The notes beneath the pieces are model-generated. The model saw only the letters and a program-made list of their open reading frames with translations, was not told where the DNA came from and made no database searches. This document shows positions 22,901 to 31,210 of a DNA stretch of 32,410 bases, one piece after another (within the stretch, counting starts at the first letter, position 1; each line of letters opens with the position of its first letter). Source of the stretch: Pseudomonas sp. (GTDB lineage: Bacteria; Pseudomonadota; Gammaproteobacteria; Pseudomonadales; Pseudomonadaceae); contig NZ_JASLGE010000026.1 in NCBI RefSeq assembly GCF_030150285.1, forward strand, positions 1 through 32,410, written 5' to 3'. Made by a program: the position numbers and the translations under genes.

Positions 22901-23706
22901 CAGGTCATCCTTATCCAAAGCTGCTGTAGCGCTCGTGCAAATTGGTCAAATACCAGCACCAGACTGACCAGGATCAACCCCGGGAAAACCGCCAGCCACC
23001 AGGCTCCACTGCTTAAGTAACGCAGCGCATCGGCCAGCAGCAAACCCAGTGACGGGTCGTGCGGTGCAAGGCCAAAACCGAGAAAACTCAAGGCCGCCGA
23101 ATGCAAGACAGCATGCGGAAACATCAACAACGTGCCGATGATCCACTGTGGCATCAGCAACGGTAGCAAATGATGACGCCAACGGTAGAAACTGCTGTTG
23201 CCCAACCGGTGCGACAGCATCACAAAGTCGGTTTCGCGAATACGCAGAATTTCGCCGCGCAACAGCAACGCCAGGCGCGGCCAATGGGTCAGCGCCACGG
23301 CCAGGATCACGCCTTCCTTACCGCCGCCCAAGGTGAAGCAGATCAACACCAGCAGTAACAGATGCGGCAACGCCAGCATGCTGTCGATCAGCCCGCGGAT
23401 CAGGTAGTCAAGGGTTTTGCTGACCGAACACAGGCTAGCGGCCAGCATGGCCAGCAAGCCGCTGCTGAACGCTGCCGTCAGGCCGATTTGCAGGCTGGTG
23501 GTCATGCCTTGAAAACAGCGCAGCCACAAGTCGCGGCCCAGGCTGTCAGTGCCGAACCAATGCTCAACTGACGGAGGCTGGCGGCGTGCCAGCAAGTCCA
23601 TCGCCGCGTCGACATTGATAATGGACACGCCATACGCCACCAACACCAGCAAGATCAACAGCGACAGGCACAGCCGCAACAACGGGCGATTGGGGTCGAA
23701 AGTCAT
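22900..23706 (-). CDS. ABC importer permease, NikC/DppC-type
   Basis: A 268-residue inner-membrane permease with a first transmembrane segment (LSLLILLVLVAYGVSII), the typical HWFGTDSLGRDLWLRCFQG motif of DppC/NikC proteins, and about five further segments. The EAA-type coupling loop is around ETDFVMLSHRLGNSS, followed by SFLGFGL. Its start overlaps the stop of the other permease by four bases and its stop overlaps the next ATPase start by one base, so translation is likely coupled along the operon. Confidence 0.92.
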   Translation of the reverse strand: MTFDPNRPLLRLCLSLLILLVLVAYGVSIINVDAAMDLLARRQPPSVEHWFGTDSLGRDLWLRCFQGMTTSLQIGLTAAFSSGLLAMLAASLCSVSKTLDYLIRGLIDSMLALPHLLLLVLICFTLGGGKEGVILAVALTHWPRLALLLRGEILRIRETDFVMLSHRLGNSSFYRWRHHLLPLLMPQWIIGTLLMFPHAVLHSAALSFLGFGLAPHDPSLGLLLADALRYLSSGAWWLAVFPGLILVSLVLVFDQFARALQQLWIRMT

Positions 23707-24722
23707 GACGGGCGCGCCGCTCCACGGTTAAGGCGTAGCAACAACGCGTTGGCAATGCTGTTGCCGGAAAACACCAGCACCGCGCAAAACATCACAATCC
23801 CCATCAGCAGCGGAATATCACCGCGCAACCCCGCATCGATAGTGGCCTGGCCCAACCCAGGGTACGCAAACACCTTCTCGGCCAGCAACGAGCCACCGAT
23901 CAACTCTCCCAACGACGCGAACTGCAAGCACACGGCAGGCGTCAGGGCATGCCGCACAATATGAAAATTGACCAGCGGCCAACCTTTATCGCCTTGGGCG
24001 CGGGCGTAGCGAATAAATTCACTGTTCATCACCTCGGCCACCCGCGAGCGGGTGTGCAAGGCGATATTGCCGACCCCCAGCAGGCCCAGCGCCAACATCG
24101 GCAGCACCAAATGCCGCACTTTCTCGCCCCACGTCGCGGTCTCGGCGTTGCTGCCGGGTGGCCAGGCGCAACAAATCGGGGCCCAGTTCAGAGTCACGGC
24201 AAACAGCGACAGCAGCAACAAGCCAATCCAGAACGTCGGCAATGAGGCCAACACATACGACAAGGTTGAAATAAACCGATCTGGCCAGCGATTAAGGTAA
24301 CGCCCCGCCGTGAGGCCCATTGCCAAGCCGACGATGCCGGAAAACAGCCACGCTGACAGCAGCAGCGCAAACGAGGTGGCAAAACGCTCACCAATCACCT
24401 GAGACACCGGCGCGTTATAGAGCATCGAGTAGCCCATGTCGCCCTGCAGCATCTGGCTGAACCAGTGTAAAAAGCGCTCCCACAACGGCAGGTCCAACCC
24501 CCAGCGCGCCGCGATCAACGGGTATTGCTCGGGGGGAACGTGCAACAGATCGTTGCCGATGTAGGCCCGAATCGGGTCCACCGGCGAAAAGCTGAGCAAC
24601 ACAAAGGTGCCCGCCGCCGTAACCAGCAGCAGGGCCATCAGGCGCGCGATTGCACTCGCCAGCGCCCCCAGGGCCCTGACGGGGTTGCTGAACCTGCGGT
24701 GCGACCGGCTGTTGTCCTTCAT
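23703..24722 (-). CDS. ABC importer permease, NikB/DppB-type
   Basis: A 339-residue inner-membrane permease. The DppB/NikB features are an N-terminal segment followed by FSPVDPIRAYIG and RWGLDLPLWERFLHWFSQMLQGDMGYSM, then the GALLLSLF-type membrane core and the EAA region EFIRYARAQGDKGWP. The frame is open much further upstream, but the ATG at 24722 gives the usual N-terminus with a basic stretch before the first segment; a GTG about eleven codons upstream is possible. It is the first of four overlapping genes. The binding-protein gene lies about 830 bases upstream on the same strand, with an opposite gene in between. Confidence 0.9.
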   Translation of the reverse strand: MKDNSRSHRRFSNPVRALGALASAIARLMALLLVTAAGTFVLLSFSPVDPIRAYIGNDLLHVPPEQYPLIAARWGLDLPLWERFLHWFSQMLQGDMGYSMLYNAPVSQVIGERFATSFALLLSAWLFSGIVGLAMGLTAGRYLNRWPDRFISTLSYVLASLPTFWIGLLLLSLFAVTLNWAPICCAWPPGSNAETATWGEKVRHLVLPMLALGLLGVGNIALHTRSRVAEVMNSEFIRYARAQGDKGWPLVNFHIVRHALTPAVCLQFASLGELIGGSLLAEKVFAYPGLGQATIDAGLRGDIPLLMGIVMFCAVLVFSGNSIANALLLRLNRGAARPS

Positions 24723-24828
24723 AGCGCCCTGCTCATCCTGAAACCTCACGAATACTCCGACATTGCGCCTCGCTGAACCGGCCCATAACGTCCTGCTACA
24801 CAGTCCTGACCACGCTTGCATCGATAGA

Positions 24829-24856
24829 GGAACCATTAGGCCCCTTTAGCCAACCC
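24829..24856 (+). promoter_or_regulatory. weak HrpL/ECF-like promoter motif upstream of the gene at 24924
   Basis: GGAACC (24829-24834), 15 bases, then CCAACCC (24850-24856). The hrp box consensus I know is GGAACC-N15/16-CCACNNA, so the first half is exact and the second has mismatches at the fourth and last positions. No type III secretion genes are in the window. Suggestive only. Confidence 0.3.
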
Positions 24857-24923
24857 AACCTTGGCAAGGATTATTCCCACTTGCCCTGACAACCTACATC
24901 GACTGATCCAAAAGGGACCCACC

Positions 24924-25463
24924 ATGAAGATACCCTCACTTGATACCCCCATTGCGACTCGATCCCAGGCACCTGAACCCGCCAAACCTCACTCATCACT
25001 CTCTGAAACCCTAAAAAAAGTCATTGGCAGCGAAATTCAATCCCATTTCCCCCAGTCGCTTCACCCCGAAGAGCGCACGGCGCTGGCCGAGACCCTGCTT
25101 AAAGCCATCAGCGCAGAGATCTACTCACACCTCCCAACCGCAATGTCGATGTTTGGCAATAAAGGCAACCCACAGAGCCGGGGCCCAAGCCACGAGCTGC
25201 ACAGAGAGTCCAGCCAGGAGAAGGCCAAAGGCGCAGGCATGGCAGTAGCCGGTGCGGCTATGCAGGGCATAGGCCAAAGAATCGGGAATGCGGGCGGGCT
25301 GGGAGCAAAACTGTTCGGTGCCAGCTTGAGCTTCGCCGGCAAAGTGGCTGAAGAGCATGGCAAAGACACACTGATCAATGCACGCGGCGAAGCTGGCCGT
25401 GACGGCCCCAACGCCTTCGCAGGTTTCTACAGAGGCTTGGGCACGCCTCAACCGCCCAAATAA
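24924..25463 (+). CDS. unrecognised Gly/Ala-rich protein inserted in the ABC importer locus
   Basis: A 179-residue protein that I do not recognise. Residues 1-30 are Ser/Pro-rich without a Sec signal; 30-75 contain two similar helical units (SLSETLKKVIGSEIQSHFP and ALAETLLKAISAEIYSHLP), which look like an internal duplication; about 100-145 is a Gly/Ala-rich, amphipathic or membrane-active stretch with GxxxG spacings; the C-terminus is polar. Such a layout is seen in type III/VI secreted proteins and pore-forming peptides, but no motif proves it. The ATG at 24924 has AAAAGGGA upstream. The gene opposes the importer genes and splits the binding protein from its permeases, suggesting insertion. 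Confidence 0.7.
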   Translation: MKIPSLDTPIATRSQAPEPAKPHSSLSETLKKVIGSEIQSHFPQSLHPEERTALAETLLKAISAEIYSHLPTAMSMFGNKGNPQSRGPSHELHRESSQEKAKGAGMAVAGAAMQGIGQRIGNAGGLGAKLFGASLSFAGKVAEEHGKDTLINARGEAGRDGPNAFAGFYRGLGTPQPPK

Positions 25464-25554
25464 CGAACCCGCACTCGTCATATACCCCCCTGGAAGTGGC
25501 AACACTGCGGGCATGTTAGCTACACATGGACGTTAATGAGCGTGCGACGGCATG

Positions 25555-27135
25555 TTACTGGCATGTCCACTTCCAGCCATCAAGGCTATTGAGCAGCGAC
25601 CAGGACCCATGAATCTCAGGAGCCCCCTGACCTAGGTCGACGCACTCATTGGCCAGGTACGTGTGTTGTATGTTCAGCAGCCAGGCCCAGGCCGCATCGC
25701 CCTTCACGCCTGCGCCTGTCTTGCCATCCCACTCCACCTGCTGCCAGAACGGTACGGCTTGCTGCCAGGTCGGCGCGTCCAGGGCCTTCTGCAAATGCTG
25801 ATCGACCACCGGGTTTTTGTAGTACCCCGGGTTGTAGTACTCCACACCCGCCGCCTTGCTGCTGTAGTGGTGGTACAGCTCCATCGGATCGAGGCTGCCC
25901 CAGCCGAACAGCGTCGGGTTGGCGTGCATGTTGCGTTCAATGGTTTCCCAACTGCCGGACTTCAAATCCACATCAATGCCAATCGGCTTGAGCATAGACC
26001 GCACGGCCTGGGCCAGATCCCGACGGGTGACATCACCGCTGGCATACCAGAGGGTGAACCTGGCCGGCTGGCCATTTTTCTCACGCACACCGTTGGGTGT
26101 TTCGACCCAGCCGGCCTCCTCGAGTATTTGCTTGGCCTTGGCACTGTCGCCATCTTTGAACGCCGCGTCGGGGTTATCCCACGCCAACCCCTGAACGCCG
26201 GTATAGGCAGGGATCGCGTGGCCTTCAAGAATTTGGTCGGCCAATAACTGACGATCGATGGCGTAGTTGATCGCCTTGCGGATGGCCACATCGGCTGTCA
26301 CATCGTTGCCAATGGGGTAGCCGTTGGCATCTTTCTGGCCAGACAGTGTGGTGGGCAGCACGATGCCACGGTTCTCGACGCTGGGGCGAACCCACAGCTT
26401 CATGCCCGCAGCGGGCGTCACCGCCAGCGAAGGGGCAATGCGCACAATGCCCAGTTGTTTGCTCTGAGCGGCAGCAAAGGCACTGTCTTCGTCGAGGAAC
26501 ACAAACACCAGTTTTTCGAAATCGTTTTTCTGCCCCGCGTAGAACGGGTTGGCCTCAACAATCAATTGCTGGCCCGGCTGATAACTGACCAACCGGTATG
26601 GCCCGGCACCAATCGGCTTTTGCGCGTAGGTTTTGGCGTCGTATTTATCGGCTGACACAATCCCCAGCGACCCCAGCACATTGACGAACGTGCTTTGCGG
26701 GGCCTTAAGCTGAATACGAACCGTCAGCGGGTCCACGGCCTCGGCCTTGAGGAAGTTGCCCATATCGACCTTGCCGCCGCTGGCCGCCGCATTGTTGTAG
26801 GTGTACGCCACATCGTTCGCCGTAAGCGGCGAACCGTCGGAAAACTTCAAATCGGGTTTGAGCTTCAGCGTCCAGGTTTTGCCGTCATCGCTGGGTTGAT
26901 AATCGCTGAGCAAAAAACTGCTCCAGGACAAATCCTCGTTCTGTTTCAACAGCGGGCTGTGCAGCAGCAGGTAACTGCCGTGGCTCCAGCCCAGCATGGG
27001 GTCAAAGCCTTCGGTGGGTTCATCGCCAATAGCCAGGTGCAGTGTGCGCGCGGGAGAAGACAACGCCGGAGCGGCCAGCACACTGAGCAACGCAGCAGCG
27101 ACCAAGGTGTTACGCATCCCTGTAAGTGTAAGCAT
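25555..27135 (-). CDS. ABC importer periplasmic substrate-binding protein, Nik/Dpp family
   Basis: A 526-residue binding protein of the peptide/nickel (SBP_bac_5) class. The signal peptide lies within the first ~27 residues (TLVAAALLSVLAAPALS). The mature part shows the family's LTANDVAYTYNNA, GAGPYRLVSYQPGQ and AINYAIDRQLLADQIL segments. AGGAGG four bases before the ATG at 27135 decides the start over an internal Met six codons later. It delivers substrate to the permeases encoded further along the minus strand. Peptides, nickel chelates or other metallophores are possible; His and Cys content gives no clear answer. The separation by an opposite gene means its transcript may be independent of the permease-ATPase genes. 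Confidence 0.92.
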   Translation of the reverse strand: MLTLTGMRNTLVAAALLSVLAAPALSSPARTLHLAIGDEPTEGFDPMLGWSHGSYLLLHSPLLKQNEDLSWSSFLLSDYQPSDDGKTWTLKLKPDLKFSDGSPLTANDVAYTYNNAAASGGKVDMGNFLKAEAVDPLTVRIQLKAPQSTFVNVLGSLGIVSADKYDAKTYAQKPIGAGPYRLVSYQPGQQLIVEANPFYAGQKNDFEKLVFVFLDEDSAFAAAQSKQLGIVRIAPSLAVTPAAGMKLWVRPSVENRGIVLPTTLSGQKDANGYPIGNDVTADVAIRKAINYAIDRQLLADQILEGHAIPAYTGVQGLAWDNPDAAFKDGDSAKAKQILEEAGWVETPNGVREKNGQPARFTLWYASGDVTRRDLAQAVRSMLKPIGIDVDLKSGSWETIERNMHANPTLFGWGSLDPMELYHHYSSKAAGVEYYNPGYYKNPVVDQHLQKALDAPTWQQAVPFWQQVEWDGKTGAGVKGDAAWAWLLNIQHTYLANECVDLGQGAPEIHGSWSLLNSLDGWKWTCQ

Positions 27136-27394
27136 TTATCCTCCTGAAAATGGCAGCGCGGCCGCGTATGCAAAAAGGTGGGCTGTAAAAATTTGATCCA
27201 AGAGTAATAGCACTCTGGCTTCAAAGTGCCAGTTATCCTGCTGATTTTCAGAGCTTTTCTACCACAACCCGTTTCATCATGTAACAACTCAAGCACAAGA
27301 CCAGCGCTTTGCGGCACTCGAATGACACCCTGTGCTATACCCATCAGTACGCCTATTCTTTCGCGGTAAACAGACTTAACTGACAGAGGTTCAC

Positions 27395-27886
27395 ATGTTC
27401 AAAGGATTAGCGGGTTCCCTGAAAGACCGAAACGCCCACGCGACCAACACCCTGCCGTCCAACAACATCGAACGGTTCGACTGCTACGCGGGCCTTGTAT
27501 TGGGCAGCCTGTACCGCAACTTCCCCCTGCCCCTGACCGTCACCGCCGAACACTACATCGACTACCCGACCGGTCGCGCCAACGACCGGCAAGCCCTGGA
27601 AAAAGAAGAAAACCTGTTTCTGGCCACCCTCAAGTGGCTGGCCGACGTGGGCTACATCCACTTTGACGGCATGTCTGGCGTGTCATTTTATGAAGTTGTA
27701 CTCACCAGCAATGGCCTGCTCATCCTGCGCGCCCTGCCAGAAGGCGCAGACACCGCGAGCACCCTGGGCGAAAAACTGGCCCTGTGCGTCAAAGACGAAC
27801 ACGCCGCAGACTTAAGCGCCCTGGTGACCGAAGCCCTGAGCCTGGGCAGCCGGACACTCAGCCCAATGACGCGCTCGGGGATTTAA
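27395..27886 (+). CDS. hypothetical protein
   Basis: A 163-residue cytoplasmic protein that I do not recognise. AGAGG lies a few bases before the ATG. The central part (EENLFLATLKWLADVGYIHFDGMSGVSFYEVVLTSNG is the order of elements) reads like a winged-helix fold: a helix, GYIHF strand, turn and a VLTSNGLLIL strand-helix. A regulator or adaptor role is conceivable but not shown. It is divergent from the binding-protein gene with about 260 bases between, and converges on the HNH gene with a 29-base overlap of coding ends. Confidence 0.65.
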   Translation: MFKGLAGSLKDRNAHATNTLPSNNIERFDCYAGLVLGSLYRNFPLPLTVTAEHYIDYPTGRANDRQALEKEENLFLATLKWLADVGYIHFDGMSGVSFYEVVLTSNGLLILRALPEGADTASTLGEKLALCVKDEHAADLSALVTEALSLGSRTLSPMTRSGI

Positions 27887-28637
27887 GCCAGGCGCAATGC
27901 TCGGCATGCCATTGCAACGATCCGATACTCGCCATGGCCGAAGGTGATAGCGGAGCAGGCAATGACAGCCCTTCATAGCGGGCATAATCCGATTGACTCA
28001 GCTCAGGTGCTATCCGCACCTGGCGGGTCTTTGGGTCAATTGCAATCAAATACAAATCGAACAAGGTGTGCAGGTCCGCACGTAGCAGCAAGCCATTAGA
28101 CACCGCATGCGTCTGCTCGCCCCTGTACGGGTGAATATGCGCGGCCTCCAGCACTTCGACTTGCTGGCAACCTGTGATCGCACAGGTGTTGTTGTAGGCC
28201 TTCAACAGCTTATTGCGAAACGCGCCCTGCCCCCGACGGCGCACAATACTGGCCACCACCCGCTTGCGAGCGTCCACGACGTTTTCGGGGTCAAAGGCCT
28301 GTTCGTATTCCGCTTCTTTTGCAGCGGCTTCAAGCTCATGAGCCACACCCTGATTGCCCGGCAACCCGATCAACTCAATCAGCGTGGGCTTAATGCCGTT
28401 ACCAATATTGTGTTGTGGTTTGAGACCAGGCAGCCACTTCAGTCCGAACTCCTTGTAAATGGCTGAAATATTCTGCATTCGCCGCTCAAAAGCCCCTTCC
28501 TTACGCCCAAAACGAAGGGCGAGGTCACGATAGACCTGGGCTTTAACAAACGGTTGCTGCAACGCGTGCATCGCCAGCATTTTTTGATAGGCGTCTACCG
28601 ATGCCTTCAGTTCTTCCCTGCTCCAGCCGCCAGACAT
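27858..28637 (-). CDS. HNH endonuclease, possible modification-dependent restriction enzyme
   Basis: About 259 residues. The C-terminal HNH domain shows CAITGC, LEAAHIHPYRG, SNGLLLRADLHTLFDLYLIAID, giving the three HNH residues in the spacing of the McrA-like subgroup. The N-terminal 85 residues (SREELKASVDAYQKM, KAQVYRDLALRFGRKEGAFERRMQNISAIYKEFGLKW in order) resemble a domain I have seen at the front of other predicted restriction HNH enzymes. Two ATGs are adjacent; the second (28637) is at a better distance from AAGGAGG. No methyltransferase is in the window, which fits a stand-alone type IV enzyme but does not prove it. Confidence 0.85.
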   Translation of the reverse strand: MSGGWSREELKASVDAYQKMLAMHALQQPFVKAQVYRDLALRFGRKEGAFERRMQNISAIYKEFGLKWLPGLKPQHNIGNGIKPTLIELIGLPGNQGVAHELEAAAKEAEYEQAFDPENVVDARKRVVASIVRRRGQGAFRNKLLKAYNNTCAITGCQQVEVLEAAHIHPYRGEQTHAVSNGLLLRADLHTLFDLYLIAIDPKTRQVRIAPELSQSDYARYEGLSLPAPLSPSAMASIGSLQWHAEHCAWLKSPSASLG

Positions 28638-28741
28638 CATCCCCTCCTTATGGATTTACGCACTCGCGCAAAGTAGGGGAATTTACCTTAGAACGTAAGA
28701 CTCAAGTAAACACCGTAGGAAACTTCAGCTCGTTTAGCCCT

Positions 28742-30109
28742 CTACCCAAATCGCTCCATCACCCCTTTCACTTTCACCAATGCCGCGCGCAGGGTGGTGA
28801 TGTCGACCGAGCCCAGGGCCAGGCGGATAGCGTGGGGGACGTGGGCTGAGGTGGCGAAGGGTTGGGCGGTGGAGACGCTGATGTTTTCGCGCATTAAGGC
28901 CACGACCAAGGCGTCGGCACGGGTGTCTTCGGGCAAGGGTAGCCAGCGAAAGTAGGACGATGGGTGGTGCACGCTGGGTAATCCGCTCAGCAGTTGGCCC
29001 GCAATGAGTTGCCGCGCGTGTGCGTCTTGGCGTTTTTGCGCTTCAAGCCGGGTGACGGTGCCGTCGTCGAGCCAGCCACAGGCCAGGGCGGTCATGACGG
29101 CCGGGGTGTTCCAGGCGGTAAGACGGATGATGCGTTCAAGGGCTGCCATGCGCGCCGCCGGGGCGGCGAGGAAGCCCACGCGCAAGCCCGCCGCCACGCT
29201 TTTGGACAGCCCTGAGACGTAGACCGTGCGCTCGGGGGCCAGTTCGCAAAGCGGCGGCGGCGGGTTGTCGACCAGAAAGGCGTAGGCCGCGTCTTCAATC
29301 AGTTGCACGTCGTACTGGCGCGCAATCGCGATCAGGCGCTGGCGCTGGTCGAGGCTCATCACCCAGCCCAGCGGGTTGTGCAGCGTGGGCATGCTGTAGA
29401 GGCCGCGGACAGTGCGGTTGCGGCACAGGGCCTCAAGGGCGTCGAGGTCTGGGCCGGTGGCGGTGCAGGCAACGGGTTGCACGTCCAGGTGCAGGGACTG
29501 CGCCAGTGCTTTGAATCCTGGATAGGTCAGCGCATCGACCGCAATCACATCGCCAGGCTGAAACAAGGCCATCAGGGTGACGGTCAAGCCGTGTTGTGCG
29601 CCATTGACGATCAGCACGCGGTCGCCGGGTACGCTCAGGCCACGCGTGGCCAGGTGCCGGGCTACGCTGGCGCGTTCCTGCACGCGCCCGCCATGGGGTT
29701 GGTAGCGCAGCAACGATTCCAGGTCACCGGACAACGCTAATTGGCGCAAGGCCGTGCGCAATAATTCGGCCTGGCCCGGCACATTGGGGTAGTTGTAGTT
29801 GAGGTCCACCATGCCCGCCGTCACGTCAGGCTGGTCGATGCCATGGCCGGGCGGCAGTGACGTTTCGCGCACGAACGTGCCCCGGCCCGTCTCTCCGCTC
29901 ACCAGGCCCATGGCCTCCAGTTCGGCATAGACGCGGCTGGCCGTGACCAGGGCCAGCCCTTCACGGGCGGCCAATTGCCGGTGTGTGGGCAAGCGCGTGC
30001 CGGGCGGCAAGCGGCCCGAGCGGATATCGACGGCAAAAGCATCCACCAGGGTTTTGTAACGGGAGCGCGGCATCGTGGCTTGTATCCATGACAATATTTT
30101 GATTGTCAT
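28742..30109 (-). CDS. MocR/PdxR-type transcriptional regulator with aminotransferase domain
   Basis: 455 residues: an N-terminal GntR winged helix (about 14-85, SGRLPPGTRLPTHRQLA and TASRVYAELEAMGLV) linked to a fold-type I aminotransferase-like domain with PLP lysine Lys303 in SGLSKSVAAGLRVG, plus NPLGW and EDAAYAFL. MocR proteins bind DNA and sense PLP-linked ligands. The start at 30109 gives the family's MTIK...W N-terminus; the ATG at 30073 is an alternative. An 8-bp inverted repeat sits exactly at this start. It is divergent from an EamA exporter gene, the usual arrangement for a local regulator. Target and ligand are unknown. Confidence 0.93.
   Translation of the reverse strand: MTIKILSWIQATMPRSRYKTLVDAFAVDIRSGRLPPGTRLPTHRQLAAREGLALVTASRVYAELEAMGLVSGETGRGTFVRETSLPPGHGIDQPDVTAGMVDLNYNYPNVPGQAELLRTALRQLALSGDLESLLRYQPHGGRVQERASVARHLATRGLSVPGDRVLIVNGAQHGLTVTLMALFQPGDVIAVDALTYPGFKALAQSLHLDVQPVACTATGPDLDALEALCRNRTVRGLYSMPTLHNPLGWVMSLDQRQRLIAIARQYDVQLIEDAAYAFLVDNPPPPLCELAPERTVYVSGLSKSVAAGLRVGFLAAPAARMAALERIIRLTAWNTPAVMTALACGWLDDGTVTRLEAQKRQDAHARQLIAGQLLSGLPSVHHPSSYFRWLPLPEDTRADALVVALMRENISVSTAQPFATSAHVPHAIRLALGSVDITTLRAALVKVKGVMERFG
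30088..30109. promoter_or_regulatory. candidate MocR operator, inverted repeat
   Basis: ATGACAAT (30088-30095) and ATTGTCAT (30102-30109) form a perfect 8-bp inverted repeat with a six-base spacer. It overlaps the predicted start of the regulator gene and a candidate -35 of the divergent exporter gene, so binding would control both. Confidence 0.55.
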
Positions 30110-30128
30110 CCATCTTCGGTCATAGGAT
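30099..30128 (+). promoter_or_regulatory. candidate sigma-70 promoter of the EamA gene
   Basis: TTGATT (30099-30104), 18 bases, TAGGAT (30123-30128). Spacing is acceptable and both hexamers are partial matches. The -35 lies in the inverted repeat just described. Confidence 0.4.
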
Positions 30129-30227
30129 GTAACACATGCAACCCTGCCCTCGGGCAGTACCGCGTAAGGGCAGCCCTGAACGGCGGCCTGGCCGCTGGGC
30201 TGCCCTCTACCTTGAGCGTGAAATACG

Positions 30228-31124
30228 ATGCAACGGACCTCTGCCCTGCACCCTTCGATGACAGGCAACACCCTGAGCGGCTGGATCAACGGCTTTATCG
30301 GCGTGCTTATTTTCAGCGCTTCAATGCCCGCTACACGGGTGGCGGTGCAGGCATTCGACCCGGTTTTTCTGACGGCTGCCCGCGCCACGATTGCCGGTGC
30401 ACTGGCGTTGAGTTTGCTGGCGGTGTTCAAGGCTGCGCGGCCGACACGTCATCAGGTGTTCTCGTTGCTGATCGTGGCTCTGGGTGTGGTGGTGGGCTTT
30501 CCGTTGCTGACGGCGTTGGCCCTGCAGCATGTGACCAGCGCACATTCCATTGTATTTCTCGGCCTGTTGCCGCTGTCCACAGCACTGTTTGCCGTGTTAC
30601 GTGGCGGGGAACGGCCTCGACCGGCGTTCTGGGTTTTCTCGGTGCTGGGCAGCGCACTGGTGGTGACGTATGCGCTCTCTCAGGGCCTGACAGCGGCTCC
30701 CGCAGGCGACCTGCTGATGTTTATGGCCATTATTGTTTGCGGACTCGGCTATGCCGAAGGGGCCACGCTGTCCCGAACACTGGGGGGCTGGCAGGTGATT
30801 TGCTGGGCGCTGGTGGTGTCGTTGCCGTGCATGGCGATCCTGGCCGTACTCTTGGCCCCCGCCACTTTCGAGGGTATCGGTACACCCGCGTGGCTGGGCC
30901 TGGGGTATATCTCGGTGTTCAGCATGCTGATCGGGTTCTTTTTCTGGTATCGCGGCCTGGCGCTGGGGGGGATTGCAGCGGTGGGGCAACTGCAATTGCT
31001 CCAACCGCTATTCGGTCTGCTGCTGGCCGCCACGCTGCTGCACGAGACCGTGAGCCTGGGCATGTTCGGTGCAACCGGCGGGGTGATTCTGTGCGTGCTG
31101 GCCGCCAAGAAGTTTGCCAAATAA
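30228..31124 (+). CDS. EamA/DMT-family transporter
   Basis: A 298-residue membrane protein with about ten hydrophobic segments in two EamA repeats (about 15-145 and 155-295), as in the YdcZ/RhaT-like exporters of amino acids and metabolites. The second repeat ends with the typical LQPLFGLLLAATLLHE and GGVILCVLAAKKF. The ATG at 30228 is used; a second Met ten codons on is possible, and neither has a strong ribosome site. It is divergent from the MocR gene and probably its target. MocR-EamA pairs are common in proteobacteria; substrate unknown. Confidence 0.9.
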   Translation: MQRTSALHPSMTGNTLSGWINGFIGVLIFSASMPATRVAVQAFDPVFLTAARATIAGALALSLLAVFKAARPTRHQVFSLLIVALGVVVGFPLLTALALQHVTSAHSIVFLGLLPLSTALFAVLRGGERPRPAFWVFSVLGSALVVTYALSQGLTAAPAGDLLMFMAIIVCGLGYAEGATLSRTLGGWQVICWALVVSLPCMAILAVLLAPATFEGIGTPAWLGLGYISVFSMLIGFFFWYRGLALGGIAAVGQLQLLQPLFGLLLAATLLHETVSLGMFGATGGVILCVLAAKKFAK

Positions 31125-31149
31125 GCACCGGCCGCCACCGCCAAACAAA

Positions 31150-31179
31150 GCGCACCCGGCAAGACAGACCAAGGTGCGC
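31150..31179. terminator. hairpin between convergent EamA and reductase genes
   Basis: GCGCACC (31150-31156) pairs with GGTGCGC (31173-31179) around a 16-base loop; a CGGGTTAACCCG palindrome follows directly. No T run follows, so the role as terminator is uncertain. Confidence 0.4.
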
Positions 31180-31210
31180 GGGTTAACCCGAATGACCCGC
31201 AAACACGCGA

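Noticed and set aside
27215..27235. Sigma-54-like TGGCAC before the binding-protein gene
   Set aside because: The -12 GC is one base too close to the -24 GG (11 rather than 12), which normally abolishes sigma-54 recognition.
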